Source of the DNA: an uncultured Sutterella sp.
GTDB taxonomy: Bacteria; Pseudomonadota; Gammaproteobacteria; Burkholderiales; Burkholderiaceae_F
Length of the DNA stretch: 43,426 nucleotides
NCBI GenBank assembly: GCA_900542195.1
Contig: UQNA01000021.1
Location: 1 to 43,426, forward strand
Direction: 5' to 3'
A program made the position numbers and the translations under genes. Below the pieces are notes generated by a model, which was not told where the DNA came from, did no database searches, and saw only the letters and a list, made by a program, of their open reading frames with translations. Positions 1 through 9,417 of this stretch are shown here, in pieces. The stretch's first letter is position 1. The number at the start of each line of letters is the position of its first letter.

Positions 1-19
1 GCTCAATTATTTAAAACAG

Positions 20-55
20 ACCCTCGAAGTCATTACGGCTCCGAGGGTTTTGTCT
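20..55 (+). terminator. Rho-independent terminator of an upstream gene outside the window
   Basis: A 7-bp stem (ACCCTCG at 20-26 with CGAGGGT at 42-48) is followed by a T-rich stretch, TTTTGTCTTTT-like, to about 57. It closes a transcription unit that lies left of the window and separates it from the transporter operon. Confidence 0.7.
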
Positions 56-104
56 TTTGGGAAACCGAAATAGACGATCGCTTGAAAATAATATTATGTT
101 TCTG

Positions 105-132
105 TTGAAATATAGTGTTTCAGTGTTATAAA
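105..132 (+). promoter_or_regulatory. Candidate sigma-70 promoter of the peptide uptake operon
   Basis: TTGAAA at 105-110 and TATAAA at 127-132 are separated by 16 bp. Transcription would start near 139, about 33 nt before the chosen ATG at 172. Seen in sequence; activity is inferred. Confidence 0.5.
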
Positions 133-171
133 AATGATCGTTCTAAAACCAATAAAAATATCGGAGTACCC

Positions 172-1773
172 ATGTTTAAAGTTAAATTAGCATCTGTTTG
201 TTTAGTCGCTGCTGTTGCGGCAACTTTCTCTGGGGCATCATTTGCTGAAACTTTTAAGTGGGCAAGCCAGGGAGATATTCTTACCTTTGATCCTCATGCT
301 CAGAATGAAGGACTTAACAGCGCTGCTAACTCTTATGTATACGAAACTCTTGTCAATTTAGGCAAAAATTCTGAAATCATTCCTTGCTTAGCAGAGAGCT
401 GGTCAAAAGAGCCGGGCGGCTTCCTTTTCAAGATTAGACCGAACGTTAAGTTCCATGAAGGTCAGATTTTGTCTCCTGAAGACGTTGTTTTTTCTATTAA
501 GCGTGCCCTTCATCCGCTTTCTCAATTCCGTACATACACTGCCGGAATTCTTGATGCAGAGGTACGCCCTGACGGACACGTGTTTATTAAAACCTCTACT
601 CAGAGTCCTGTTATTCTCAACCAACTCACCCACTTGCGTATTCTTAATAAGAAGTGGGCAGAAGAACATAACGTTGTGAATCCTCAAAATTACGTCGAAA
701 AAGAAGAGTCCTACGCAGCTCGCAATGTTAATGGTACAGGCCCGTTCAAACTCAAGAGCCGTGAAGTAGATGTTAAGACAGTATTTGTGGAGAATCCGGA
801 TTGGTGGAATAAAGCAAATAAGATCGGTAACGTAACAGAAGCTATCTACACTCCTATTAAATCAGCTGCCACTCGTACCGCCGCTTTGCTCTCCGGCCAA
901 GTTGACTTTGTTTTAGATTTAGCACCTCAAGATGCTCAGAGATTAAAACGTAATGATAAAGTTAAGTTAGTAGAAGGACCTGAACTCAGAGTGTTGATGA
1001 TCTCCCTTGATCAATACAGAGACAAGTCCCCTTATGTTCGAGTAGATGGTAAAGCGACAGACAAAAACCCGTTCAAAGATGAAAGAGTAAGAAAAGCTCT
1101 ATACCAGGCAATTGACATTCAGACTTTGAAGAGAACGGTCATGCGCGGTTCAGCAATTCCAACCGGCTCAATTATTCCTCCTAATGTCGCAGGTTGGACT
1201 CCTGAACAAGATGCTCGCCACCCTTATGACGTTGCAGCCGCCAAGAAGCTTCTAGCTGAGGCCGGATATCCAAATGGTTTTGAATTTACCTTGGATACTC
1301 CGAATAACCGCTGGGTTAATGATGAGGCTATTGCCAAAGCTTTAGCGGGCATGTGGGCAAAAATTGGCGTCAAAGTTAATGTTAACGCCATGCCTAGAGC
1401 CAATTACTTCCCGAAAGTCTTAAGCTTTGATACTTCTGCAGGTATGGTAGGTTGGGGCTGCAGTACTCAGGATGCATTGTTCAGCATACAGTCCTTAGTT
1501 TCTACATTTGATACGAAGAAAGGTAATGGTCTTTCTAACATCGGAAGAGTGTCTGACCCTGAAATTGATCTTCTCGTCGAGAAGATTAAAGTTGAATCCG
1601 ACCCTAAGGTTCGCAATGCTGATATTGCCAAGGCCTTGAAGATTATTAGTGATAAGGTCTATGAGCTTCCTCTGCATACTCAGCTCATCACTTGGGGTAT
1701 GGGGAAGAACATTGATGCGGAAATTCGCTCTGATAACAGACTTGAAATCGATAAAGTAAAAGTTAATAAATAA
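172..1773 (+). CDS. ABC transporter substrate-binding protein, peptide/SBP family 5
   Basis: Periplasmic binding protein of the DppA/OppA family (SBP_bac_5), which delivers peptides or related ligands to the ABC permease encoded by the following genes. The frame can be opened from a GTG at 115, but the ATG at 172 is preferred because a GGAG ribosome binding site precedes it and it begins a clean Sec signal peptide (Met-Phe-Lys-Val-Lys, hydrophobic core, Ala-Ser-Phe-Ala cleavage near residue 24). The 533-residue length fits the family. Family-typical stretches include the early Thr-Phe-Asp-Pro-His region and a mid-protein segment around Glu-Arg-Val-Arg-Lys-Ala. The real ligand cannot be read from sequence; the M20 hydrolase in the operon hints at acylated amino acids or peptides. 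Confidence 0.9.
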   Translation: MFKVKLASVCLVAAVAATFSGASFAETFKWASQGDILTFDPHAQNEGLNSAANSYVYETLVNLGKNSEIIPCLAESWSKEPGGFLFKIRPNVKFHEGQILSPEDVVFSIKRALHPLSQFRTYTAGILDAEVRPDGHVFIKTSTQSPVILNQLTHLRILNKKWAEEHNVVNPQNYVEKEESYAARNVNGTGPFKLKSREVDVKTVFVENPDWWNKANKIGNVTEAIYTPIKSAATRTAALLSGQVDFVLDLAPQDAQRLKRNDKVKLVEGPELRVLMISLDQYRDKSPYVRVDGKATDKNPFKDERVRKALYQAIDIQTLKRTVMRGSAIPTGSIIPPNVAGWTPEQDARHPYDVAAAKKLLAEAGYPNGFEFTLDTPNNRWVNDEAIAKALAGMWAKIGVKVNVNAMPRANYFPKVLSFDTSAGMVGWGCSTQDALFSIQSLVSTFDTKKGNGLSNIGRVSDPEIDLLVEKIKVESDPKVRNADIAKALKIISDKVYELPLHTQLITWGMGKNIDAEIRSDNRLEIDKVKVNK

Positions 1774-1789
1774 TCTGAAAGATTTTTTG

Positions 1790-2770
1790 ATGTTTGTATT
1801 CGTTGTAAAACGAATGTTTCAGGCGATTTTCGTGATGTTGATCGTCACTCTTATCGCGTTCCTTTTATTTCAGTTCGTTGGCGACCCTGTCATGCAAATG
1901 CTCGGACAGGAAGCTACCGAAGCAGATAGAGAAGCACTGAGACATTCTTTAGGTCTAGATAAGTCTATTTGGGAACAGTACGCGGCATTCGTAGGAAAAG
2001 CCGCGCAAGGTGATTTCGGAGTTTCTTTGAGACAAGGAGCTCCGGTATCAGAATTGCTGAAGGCAAAAATGCCGGCTACGATTGAGCTAGCATTTTTCTC
2101 CGCTTTTGTTGCAACTCTTGTAGGAATTCCTTTAGGCGTTTTCGTTGCTTTGAAGAGAAACTCTCTTATAGCAAAGTGGCTGATGGGGCTTTCTTTGATC
2201 GGCATTTCATTGCCGACTTTCCTCATTGGTATTTTGCTGATTTTGGTTTTTTCCGTCTGGTTAGGATGGCTGCCGTCCTATGGAAGAGGCGATACAGTAG
2301 CTTTTGGCTGGTGGACTTCCGGCCTCTTTACCAAAGATGGAATTCTTCACATTATCTTGCCCGCTATTACGTTAGCTGTTTTCCAAATTGCACTGCTGAT
2401 GAGATTGGTCAGAGGAGAAATGCTCGAAGTGCTGAGGACGGACTACATTAAATTTGCTCGGGCCAGAGGAATCTCGCAGCGTTCTATTTATTTCCGCCAT
2501 GCTTTGAAGAATACTCTTCTTCCCGTTATCACGATTACCGGATTGCAATTGGGAGGAATTATTGCTTTCTCTATTGTGACGGAGACAGTGTTTCAGTGGC
2601 CGGGAATGGGGCTGCTTTTTATTCAAGCAGTCCAATTTGCAGATATTCCCGTAATGGCGGCTTATCTCTGTCTCATTTCTTTTATTTTTGTTGTGGTGAA
2701 CCTTATTGTGGATCTGCTCTATGTGGCTGTGGACCCACGTCTCAAGATTGACGGTAAATCACAAGCGTAA
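1790..2770 (+). CDS. ABC transporter permease, DppB/OppB type
   Basis: Inner-membrane permease subunit of the peptide/nickel family. The 326-residue protein has an N-terminal transmembrane helix, a periplasmic loop (residues about 35-95) with the LGLDKSIWEQY segment typical of DppB, and then a binding-protein-dependent transport domain with about five more helices. The EAA-loop region around LRTDYIKFARARGISQ (about 215-230) docks the ATPases. The ATG at 1790 is preferred over the TTG directly before it. It starts 16 nt after the binding protein stop, and no strong Shine-Dalgarno sequence is visible, so translation may depend on coupling. Partner of the permease at 3993. Confidence 0.92.
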   Translation: MFVFVVKRMFQAIFVMLIVTLIAFLLFQFVGDPVMQMLGQEATEADREALRHSLGLDKSIWEQYAAFVGKAAQGDFGVSLRQGAPVSELLKAKMPATIELAFFSAFVATLVGIPLGVFVALKRNSLIAKWLMGLSLIGISLPTFLIGILLILVFSVWLGWLPSYGRGDTVAFGWWTSGLFTKDGILHIILPAITLAVFQIALLMRLVRGEMLEVLRTDYIKFARARGISQRSIYFRHALKNTLLPVITITGLQLGGIIAFSIVTETVFQWPGMGLLFIQAVQFADIPVMAAYLCLISFIFVVVNLIVDLLYVAVDPRLKIDGKSQA

Positions 2771-2778
2771 GGATTAAG

Positions 2779-3990
2779 ATGTTTGTTTCTCAAGAACCCG
2801 TAGTAGATCTGAAAAAAGCTTCAATTCCTCTAATCGAATCATGGAAAGATGAATTTAGAGAGATAAGACAGGATTTTCATCGGAATCCTGAAATTGGTTT
2901 GGATACTCCAAGAACTTCTAAGAAGATCGCAGATTTTCTTCGCTCCTATGGCGTGGATGAAGTTCATGAAAAGATCGGAGGCTGCGGTGTCGTAGGAGTA
3001 GTTTACGGCTCTTCCAAAGAGGGCGCCTCATTAGGATTGCGTGCTGATATCGACGCTCTTCCGATGAAAGAAATGAGCGACCATGATCATGTTTCTTGCT
3101 TAGGAAACAGAATGCACGGATGCGGGCATGACGGCCATGGAGCAACTCTCTTAGCGGTTGCCAAATATTTAGCTCAGACAAGAAACTTTGTCGGCAAAGC
3201 GATTTTGATTTTCCAGCCCGGGGAAGAAGGATGGTCGGGTGCAAAAGTCATGATGGATGACGGTCTTTTTGAAAGATTTCCGGTACAAGAAATTTATGCC
3301 TATCACACTGCTTCTGCTCTTCGCCCCGGAGAGCTGGCTTTGAATTACGGAGCAATGCAGGCAGCTGCTGACGCATTTACTCTTACCATTACAGGAAAAG
3401 GCGGCCATGGGTCTCGTCCGGAAAACTGCAGCGATCCTATTGTTGCTGCAGCTTACATTATTACGGCCCTTCAGACTTTAGTTTCCAGAAACGTAAGTCC
3501 TTTGGATTCTGCTGTAGTTTCATGCGGCTCGATTCATTCAGGAGATCCTTTAGCACAAAGTGTGATTCCTAATTCCTGCCAGATTGTCGGAACGACTAGA
3601 ACCTTTAAGCCGGAAACCAGGGACTTGATTGAAAAACGTTTGAAAGAAGTTGCTGAGAATACGGCAGCTGCTTTTGGGTGCACTGCTGTCCTCGACTATG
3701 ACAGAAAGTATCCTCCTCTTATTAATAGTGAGGAACAGGCCAAAGCAATTGCCGATGTCGGAGCTGAACTGGTAGGTGAAGAAAATATGAAAAGAAATTA
3801 CCCGAGAGCAACCGGCGGTGAAGATTTTGCCTTTATGGCTGGCGCTGTTCCCGGTGCTTATATTCGAGTAGGACAGGGTGGCGCTCCTGCACACAACGGA
3901 TACTTCGATTTCAACGATGAAATTATTCCCCTAGCCGCTACTTTGTTAGTAAAAACATTAGAAAAAAGATTTAAAGATTTAGCAGGATAA
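2779..3990 (+). CDS. M20 family amidohydrolase (hippurate/N-acyl-amino-acid hydrolase type)
   Basis: Cytoplasmic M20D metallo-amidohydrolase related to HipO, IAA-amino-acid hydrolases and aminoacylases, which cleave an acyl group from an amino acid. It has 403 residues and no signal peptide. Metal-site motifs are visible: HGCGHDGHG (about 113-121), the catalytic EE of PGEEGWSG (about 152-153), the His of AYHTAS (about 175), and TGGEDFAFM near the C-terminus (about 352-360). AAGGA precedes the ATG at 2779, 8 nt after the upstream permease. Its position between two permease genes, with gaps of 2-8 nt, indicates co-transcription and suggests that imported ligands are N-acyl amino acids or acylated peptides that it hydrolyses. 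The exact substrate is not determinable. Confidence 0.88.
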   Translation: MFVSQEPVVDLKKASIPLIESWKDEFREIRQDFHRNPEIGLDTPRTSKKIADFLRSYGVDEVHEKIGGCGVVGVVYGSSKEGASLGLRADIDALPMKEMSDHDHVSCLGNRMHGCGHDGHGATLLAVAKYLAQTRNFVGKAILIFQPGEEGWSGAKVMMDDGLFERFPVQEIYAYHTASALRPGELALNYGAMQAAADAFTLTITGKGGHGSRPENCSDPIVAAAYIITALQTLVSRNVSPLDSAVVSCGSIHSGDPLAQSVIPNSCQIVGTTRTFKPETRDLIEKRLKEVAENTAAAFGCTAVLDYDRKYPPLINSEEQAKAIADVGAELVGEENMKRNYPRATGGEDFAFMAGAVPGAYIRVGQGGAPAHNGYFDFNDEIIPLAATLLVKTLEKRFKDLAG

Positions 3991-3992
3991 GA

Positions 3993-4952
3993 ATGCCTAA
4001 TACTCAGACAGACAGCCTTTTAACCAGACTTAAATTGCAATTCCTTAGATTTTGGGATTCCGATTTATGCTGGCGATTTAGACATGCTCCTGTCATCATC
4101 CTGAGTTTTGTTATCGCAGCAGGAATGATTCTGTCTGCCGTATTTGCAAGTTGGATTGCGCCCTACAATCCGTTTGATTTGGCATCATTTGATCTGGCAA
4201 ATGCTTTCCTTCCTCCTGCTTGGGAGGAGGGCGGCTCCCGCGAGTTCCTTTTGGGAACGGATGATCAGGGAAGAGACATGCTTTCAGCAATCCTTTACGG
4301 ATTGAGAGTATCTCTTGAAATCGGTCTTTCCTCCGTGTTTATTTCTGTTGTTCTCGGTATCTCCTTGGGCCTTATTTCAGGTTATGTCGGAGGAGTGACT
4401 GATGCAGTTATCATGCGCTTCTGTGACGTTATGCTCAGCTTCCCCGCAATTCTTTTAGCTTTATTAATTGACGGCGTGATTCGGGTAGTTTTGCCAGAAG
4501 GAACTCATGACGAGGCATCTTATGCTGTACTGATTTTTGCCATTTCTTTGTCGGGCTGGGTTAAATATGCGAGAACTGTCAGAGGTTCGACTTTGGCGGA
4601 AAAGAAGAGGGAGTATGTGCAGGCTGCACAAGTGTTCGGTGTGAGTTCTTTGAGAATCATGTTCACTCATATCCTTCCTAACGTTTTAGGCCCGATTCTC
4701 GTCTTGGTGACGGTCCAGATTGCAACCGCCATTATTACTGAAGCTACTTTGTCCTTCTTGGGGGTGGGAGTACCTCCTACAACGCCATCTTTAGGAACGC
4801 TTATCCGCATCGGTAATGAGTTCTTATTCTCCGGCGAATGGTGGATCACTATCTTCCCGGGTTTAACTCTGATCGTGTTTGTTTTAACGATTAATCTTCT
4901 CGGCGATTGGCTGAGAGACGCTTTAAATCCGAAGCTTCAAGGACAGTCATGA
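3993..4952 (+). CDS. ABC transporter permease, DppC/OppC type
   Basis: Second inner-membrane permease of the peptide importer, 319 residues. It has the family-typical N-terminal helix (about 32-52), a periplasmic part with NPFDLASFDLANAFLPP and LLGTDDQGRDMLSAILYG (about 84-100), and a five-helix permease domain. The EAA loop is near VRGSTLAEKKREYVQAAQVFGVS (about 190-212). It begins 2 nt after the M20 stop with AGGA upstream, and its stop overlaps the next start (ATGA at 4949-4952), implying coupled translation. Confidence 0.93.
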   Translation: MPNTQTDSLLTRLKLQFLRFWDSDLCWRFRHAPVIILSFVIAAGMILSAVFASWIAPYNPFDLASFDLANAFLPPAWEEGGSREFLLGTDDQGRDMLSAILYGLRVSLEIGLSSVFISVVLGISLGLISGYVGGVTDAVIMRFCDVMLSFPAILLALLIDGVIRVVLPEGTHDEASYAVLIFAISLSGWVKYARTVRGSTLAEKKREYVQAAQVFGVSSLRIMFTHILPNVLGPILVLVTVQIATAIITEATLSFLGVGVPPTTPSLGTLIRIGNEFLFSGEWWITIFPGLTLIVFVLTINLLGDWLRDALNPKLQGQS

Positions 4953-5989
4953 CAGAAAAGAATCCATTGGTTGAAGTGAAAAATCTCAGAGTTGAGATTC
5001 CCACAAGAAAAGAACTCCTTATTGCTCTGGATAATGTGAATCTAGAGATATATCCCGGAGAAATCCTCGGGGTAGTCGGAGAATCCGGCGCGGGAAAGTC
5101 TATGACCGGCAATGCCATTATTGGATTACTGGATCATCCGGCCCATGTCAGCGCAGGAGAAATATGGGTTAACGGTAAACGAGTAGATAATCTATCTGAA
5201 AAAGAGCGTTCAGCGCTGAGAGGAAAAATCGTCGGTGCGATTTTCCAAGATCCGTTAACAAGTTTGAACCCGCTGTTTACCGTAGGAGAGCAGCTCGTTG
5301 AAACCATTGTCACGCATAGGAGCCTTTCGGAAAAAGAAGCTCGCGAGGAGGCGATAGAGCTTTTAAAGAAGACGGGGATTCCAGCGGCTGAAAAACGAAT
5401 CGATGATTATCCTCATCAATTCTCCGGAGGCATGAGACAGCGTGTTGTCATTGCCTTGGCTTTGGCGGGAGACCCGAAACTGGTGATTGCCGATGAGCCG
5501 ACGACAGCATTGGACGTTTCAATTCAAGCGCAGATTATTGATTTGCTGAAAACTTTGTGCAAAGAAAAGGGCACTGCCGTGATGCTTGTTTCTCATGACT
5601 TAGGCGTCATCGCAGAAGCATCAGACAGAGTGGCTATCATGTATGCGGGAAGGTTAGTCGAGATTGGAGAAACCAAAGCCATCATTCATTCTCCGTTGCA
5701 TCCCTACACTTCCGGCTTGATGGGAGCAATTCCGAAAATCGGAGAAGATGCCGAGTTCTTAACTCAGATCCCAGGTCACATGCCGCGGCTCAATGAAGTG
5801 CCTAAAGGCTGTGCATTTCATCCGCGCTGTCCTTTGGCAGATGAAAGGTGTATCGGAGAGAGACCTCAGATGGAATCCGTAAATAATGTGATGGTCGCTT
5901 GCTGGAAGTCTCGCAGTGAAGAAATTGCGAAATACAGAACTCAGCCTTACTACATCAGAAAGGAACTAGCCGATGCAGGCAGAAGCTAA
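4949..5989 (+). CDS. ABC transporter ATP-binding protein, DppD/OppD type
   Basis: ATPase subunit on the cytoplasmic face of the peptide importer, 346 residues. It has Walker A GESGAGKS (about 45-52), Q-loop IFQDPLTSLNP, signature FSGGMRQR (about 160), Walker B LVIADEPTTALD and an H-loop in VSHDLGV. The C-terminal oligopeptide/dipeptide extension carries the cysteine cluster CAFHPRCPLADERC, which in this family can bind an Fe-S cluster. The ATG at 4949 overlaps the previous stop; an in-frame start at 4907 would lie inside the permease gene and lacks the expected N-terminus. It pairs with the next gene as a heterodimer. Confidence 0.93.
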   Translation: MTEKNPLVEVKNLRVEIPTRKELLIALDNVNLEIYPGEILGVVGESGAGKSMTGNAIIGLLDHPAHVSAGEIWVNGKRVDNLSEKERSALRGKIVGAIFQDPLTSLNPLFTVGEQLVETIVTHRSLSEKEAREEAIELLKKTGIPAAEKRIDDYPHQFSGGMRQRVVIALALAGDPKLVIADEPTTALDVSIQAQIIDLLKTLCKEKGTAVMLVSHDLGVIAEASDRVAIMYAGRLVEIGETKAIIHSPLHPYTSGLMGAIPKIGEDAEFLTQIPGHMPRLNEVPKGCAFHPRCPLADERCIGERPQMESVNNVMVACWKSRSEEIAKYRTQPYYIRKELADAGRS

Positions 5990-6998
5990 GACTCAACAGA
6001 GCATTCTAGTTAAAGTTCAGAACATCGGAAAGTATTTTGATGTCTCCGCTCCTTTGCTTAACCGACTTATCGAAAGGAAACTGAAAACTATTCTGAAGGC
6101 GGTTGACGGTGTCTCCTTCGAAATCCGAAGAGGAGAGACTTTGTCCTTGGTAGGTGAAAGCGGATGCGGTAAATCCACGACAGCGAGAATGCTGGTAGGT
6201 TTGCATAAACCAACCTTCGGCCGTGTAGAAATTAACGGCTTGGATATGGCCAACGTTAAAGGAAAAGATGCCAAGGAGCTGCACAACAAGATCCAAATGA
6301 TTTTCCAAGATCCATATGCGAGCTTAAATCCGCGTTGGAGCGTCGGAAGGATTATTGCAGAACCTATCATCGCTCAGAAAGTCCTTACTGATAAAAAGGA
6401 AATTCAAGACCGTATTGATTCCGTTCTTTGGTTGGTGAACATGTCACCGGAAGATAAGTTTAGATATCCGCACCAGTTTTCCGGAGGCCAGAGACAAAGA
6501 ATTTCGATTGCCCGCTCAATTGCCATTCACCCGGAGTTCATTGTTTGTGATGAGCCAACTTCGGCTCTGGACGTTTCTGTACAAGCTCAAGTTTTGAACT
6601 TGATGCAGAATCTTCAGAAGGAAATCGGTCTCACTTATTTATTTATCTCTCACAATCTTTCTGTGGTACACCACATCAGCGACCGTGTCGGGGTGATGTA
6701 TTTAGGACGCTTGGTTGAACTTGCCGATAAAAAGACTTTATTTAACTATCCTCTGCATCCATATACTCAACTTTTATTGGATGCGATTCCGGATATTAGA
6801 AGCGTGGGCAAGCCTAGAAAGAAAATCCAAGGGGAGGTTCCTAATCCGCTGGAACCGCCTGCAGGGTGCACTTTCCATCCTAGATGTCCCTATGCGAAAG
6901 ATATCTGCAAAAAGGTCAAGCCTGAGATGAGAAAGGTAGAAAATATGGGTTCGATCGTTGAAGTTGCCTGTCATGCCGTCGGCAACTGGCGCAAATGA
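5973..6998 (+). CDS. ABC transporter ATP-binding protein, DppF/OppF type
   Basis: Second ATPase of the importer, 341 residues. Motifs: Walker A GESGCGKST, Q-loop IFQDPYASLNPRW, signature FSGGQRQR, Walker B FIVCDEPTSALD, H-loop ISHNLSV and a C-terminal CTFHPRCPYAKDIC cysteine cluster. It starts 17 nt inside the end of the previous gene with AGGAA at 5961-5965 as ribosome binding site. It is the last gene of the operon; no clear terminator follows, and 126 nt separate it from lptF. Confidence 0.93.
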   Translation: MQAEAKTQQSILVKVQNIGKYFDVSAPLLNRLIERKLKTILKAVDGVSFEIRRGETLSLVGESGCGKSTTARMLVGLHKPTFGRVEINGLDMANVKGKDAKELHNKIQMIFQDPYASLNPRWSVGRIIAEPIIAQKVLTDKKEIQDRIDSVLWLVNMSPEDKFRYPHQFSGGQRQRISIARSIAIHPEFIVCDEPTSALDVSVQAQVLNLMQNLQKEIGLTYLFISHNLSVVHHISDRVGVMYLGRLVELADKKTLFNYPLHPYTQLLLDAIPDIRSVGKPRKKIQGEVPNPLEPPAGCTFHPRCPYAKDICKKVKPEMRKVENMGSIVEVACHAVGNWRK

Positions 6999-7124
6999 GT
7001 AATGCTTTGTGTATTTAATGAGATTCACTTCAAGCTTAAGCTACTCAAGAAGGAAAGCACGAGGTAAACTAACAGTTTGTTTGAATCAGGGCTAACTGCT
7101 CTTTGTTGAGTCGAACCATAAACG

Positions 7125-8279
7125 ATGATTTACCGCCGTGCTTTAATATCAGAATTACAAAATACTGCTGGAGGGGCGTTTACCGTTCTCTTCTCCATTG
7201 TGGTAACTATCGGGCTCGTACAAATTCTGAATCAAACCGCCGGAGGAAGATACGACAGTAACTCCATCTTGGAGATCGTTGCTTATTCTTCTTTGGTGAA
7301 TTTGCCTCCCTTAATTACACTGGCCTTGTTTTTAGCCGTATTTATGACGCTGAACCGATCCTGGCGCGACAGCGAAATGTTTGTATGGTTCTCCGCGGGC
7401 GGGTGCAGTCTGGCAACTTGGATTCGTCCTGTTTTAAGGTTTTCTATTCCTATCGTGATTTTGGTAGGCCTTTGTTCCTTGGTTATTTCGCCGTGGTCCA
7501 GAGCAGAGCTTGCTGCTTATAAAGAAAGATTCGCGCAAAGAGATGACGTCACTAGACTTTCTTCCGGCCAGTTTATTGAGGCCAAGAGCGGTAAACAGAT
7601 TTTCTTCTTAGAGGCCGTCGACCAAGACAATAAAACGGTAGAAAGAGTGTTTATGGCTGAGCCGAGCCGAAGCGGCGCACAGACCGTTGTATCTTCCAAG
7701 AAGGGAAGAATCGAGGAGCATCCTAACGGAGACCGTTATGTCGTGCTCAACGATGGGAAACGCTATGAAGTACCTGCAAACGGACAAGATGCTCAGATAA
7801 CGGATTTCGGGACATACGAGCTCAGACTGGATACCTCTCCAAGCAACGTGAAAGCGAATTTGAAGGTTGACTCCATGCAGCTTCCGGCTTTATTGGCATT
7901 GGTTCCTACTAACAAACAAGCTGCTGCAGAATTATTTTGGAGAATTAACTGGCCAATCGTGGCGGTTATTCTGGCTCTCTTAGGAATTCCTCTTTCTTAT
8001 ACAAACCCGAGAGCTTTGAAGTATTACGGGCAGACCGCGGCTGTTTTGTTCTTTATTCTTTATTTGAACTGTTTATCTATCTTCAAGACTTGGATTATCA
8101 AGGGCGTCTTTGATATTTGGTCAGCGACGATTGTGATGAATCTGCCATTTATCGTGCTGGCTATTTTCTTGTTCTACCGATTAATGACAATGAATACGCG
8201 CCACATTGATACGATTGTCGTTAACTGGGTTTTAGCTCCTTTCAGAAAATTGAAGAGCAATAAGAAGGAGCAGGCATGA
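7125..8279 (+). CDS. lptF: LPS export ABC transporter permease LptF
   Basis: Inner-membrane permease of the LptB2FG complex, which extracts lipopolysaccharide from the inner membrane and passes it to LptC and the periplasmic bridge. The 384-residue protein shows the YjgP/YjgQ arrangement: N-terminal MIYRRALISELQNTAGGAFTV, three helices, a periplasmic beta-jellyroll domain (about 130-260, including the GQFIEAKSGKQIFFLEAVD stretch), and three C-terminal helices. Its stop overlaps the lptG start by 4 nt (ATGA), so the two are made together. LptA, LptB and LptC are not in the window. Confidence 0.93.
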   Translation: MIYRRALISELQNTAGGAFTVLFSIVVTIGLVQILNQTAGGRYDSNSILEIVAYSSLVNLPPLITLALFLAVFMTLNRSWRDSEMFVWFSAGGCSLATWIRPVLRFSIPIVILVGLCSLVISPWSRAELAAYKERFAQRDDVTRLSSGQFIEAKSGKQIFFLEAVDQDNKTVERVFMAEPSRSGAQTVVSSKKGRIEEHPNGDRYVVLNDGKRYEVPANGQDAQITDFGTYELRLDTSPSNVKANLKVDSMQLPALLALVPTNKQAAAELFWRINWPIVAVILALLGIPLSYTNPRALKYYGQTAAVLFFILYLNCLSIFKTWIIKGVFDIWSATIVMNLPFIVLAIFLFYRLMTMNTRHIDTIVVNWVLAPFRKLKSNKKEQA

Positions 8280-9412
8280 AAGTCTTAGGAAAATTAATTT
8301 TTAGCCAGGTGATTAAGAGCAGTTTATTTGTGCTCTTAGCATTGGTTGCTCTTTTTGCATTCTTCGATTTAATCGGTCAGTCAAGCAAGATCGGAACGAC
8401 TTACAGCATTGGTCAGGCCTTTATGCTTACAGCCTTAGTGCTGCCGATGCGCTGCTATCAGGTTCTGCCTATTGCCGTTATGTTGGGGGCTATCTTTACG
8501 CTTTCCAGATTGGCTGCTACCAGCCAGTTTACGGTGATGAGAGTCTCGGGCGTCAGTCCGTGGAAGTTTGCTTCCATGCTGATGGTTCCGGGCTTAGTTA
8601 TGGTTTTATTTGCCTACGTACTCGGGGAGTATGTGGCTCCTCCTGCGCACCGCTACTCAAAGGTTGCCAAACTTGACATTACGGGAGACTCTTTCAGCGG
8701 TAAGGATTTGGATTCCGGTATCTGGGTTCGCGATGTTGTTAGAGACGGAGACGGCAAACCGACCAGCATCCGCTTTGTGAATGTTTCCAGTCTTCGTCCT
8801 AATGAAGCTGCTTACGACTGGAAGATTTATGTCTTCAACCCGGAAGGAGACATGACTTCTATCGTGACAGCTAAAGAAGGGAGCTATTCCGAGAGCGAAG
8901 GTTGGGTTCTGACGGATGCAAAAGAAGAAAAATTACCGATTATTCCAAAGCAATCCAGAGAAGTTTCAAACGAGAAGGTGGAAGTAATTCATACACCGAG
9001 ACTTGTTTGGGGTAAGCATCTTGACGGGAATATTTTCGGATTACTGATGGTTAAGCCGGAGTACATGTCTCTCCAGGAACTCTATCACTATGTTGAGTAT
9101 TTGAAGAGCAACGGCCAGACCTATAAGATTTTCGATACTGCATTTTGGTCGAAGATGTTCTATCCCTTGGCCATTCTCGTGATGTTGGTCTTAGCGATGC
9201 CCTTCGCTTATCAAAGTGCGCGTGCCGGCGGTATGGCCATCAAGATTTTCTGCGGGATTATGATTGGTATTCTGTATTACGCCTTGAACAATATTTTTGC
9301 ATTCATGAGCGTATTGCAAAGCGTGCCGTCCTTTATTTCTGCGCTCATGCCGTCGCTGATGATGCTGGTACTTGCGTCGATTGCAATGTGGTGGGTTGAA
9401 AGAAGGTCGTAA
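8276..9412 (+). CDS. lptG: LPS export ABC transporter permease LptG
   Basis: Partner of LptF in LptB2FG, 378 residues with the same six-helix plus jellyroll layout. The N-terminus MKVLGKLIFSQVIKSSLFVLLALVALFAFFDLI is typical. A coupling region around RLAATSQFTVMRVSGVSPW (about 80-98) contacts LptB, and the C-terminal helices carry FAYQSARAGGMAIKIFCGIMIG. It is translationally coupled to lptF. After the stop lies a nested hairpin (9418-9462) without a T-run. Confidence 0.93.
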   Translation: MKVLGKLIFSQVIKSSLFVLLALVALFAFFDLIGQSSKIGTTYSIGQAFMLTALVLPMRCYQVLPIAVMLGAIFTLSRLAATSQFTVMRVSGVSPWKFASMLMVPGLVMVLFAYVLGEYVAPPAHRYSKVAKLDITGDSFSGKDLDSGIWVRDVVRDGDGKPTSIRFVNVSSLRPNEAAYDWKIYVFNPEGDMTSIVTAKEGSYSESEGWVLTDAKEEKLPIIPKQSREVSNEKVEVIHTPRLVWGKHLDGNIFGLLMVKPEYMSLQELYHYVEYLKSNGQTYKIFDTAFWSKMFYPLAILVMLVLAMPFAYQSARAGGMAIKIFCGIMIGILYYALNNIFAFMSVLQSVPSFISALMPSLMMLVLASIAMWWVERRS

Positions 9413-9417
9413 TTCTT

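Noticed and set aside
95..130. Short ORF MFLLKYSVSVL before the binding protein gene as a leader peptide
   Set aside because: It overlaps the predicted promoter elements, has no SD and has no codon bias or terminator typical of an attenuator.
7033..7042. AGCTTAAGCT palindrome between the transporter operon and lptF
   Set aside because: Ten bases with no loop or T-run; too short to call a terminator or operator.
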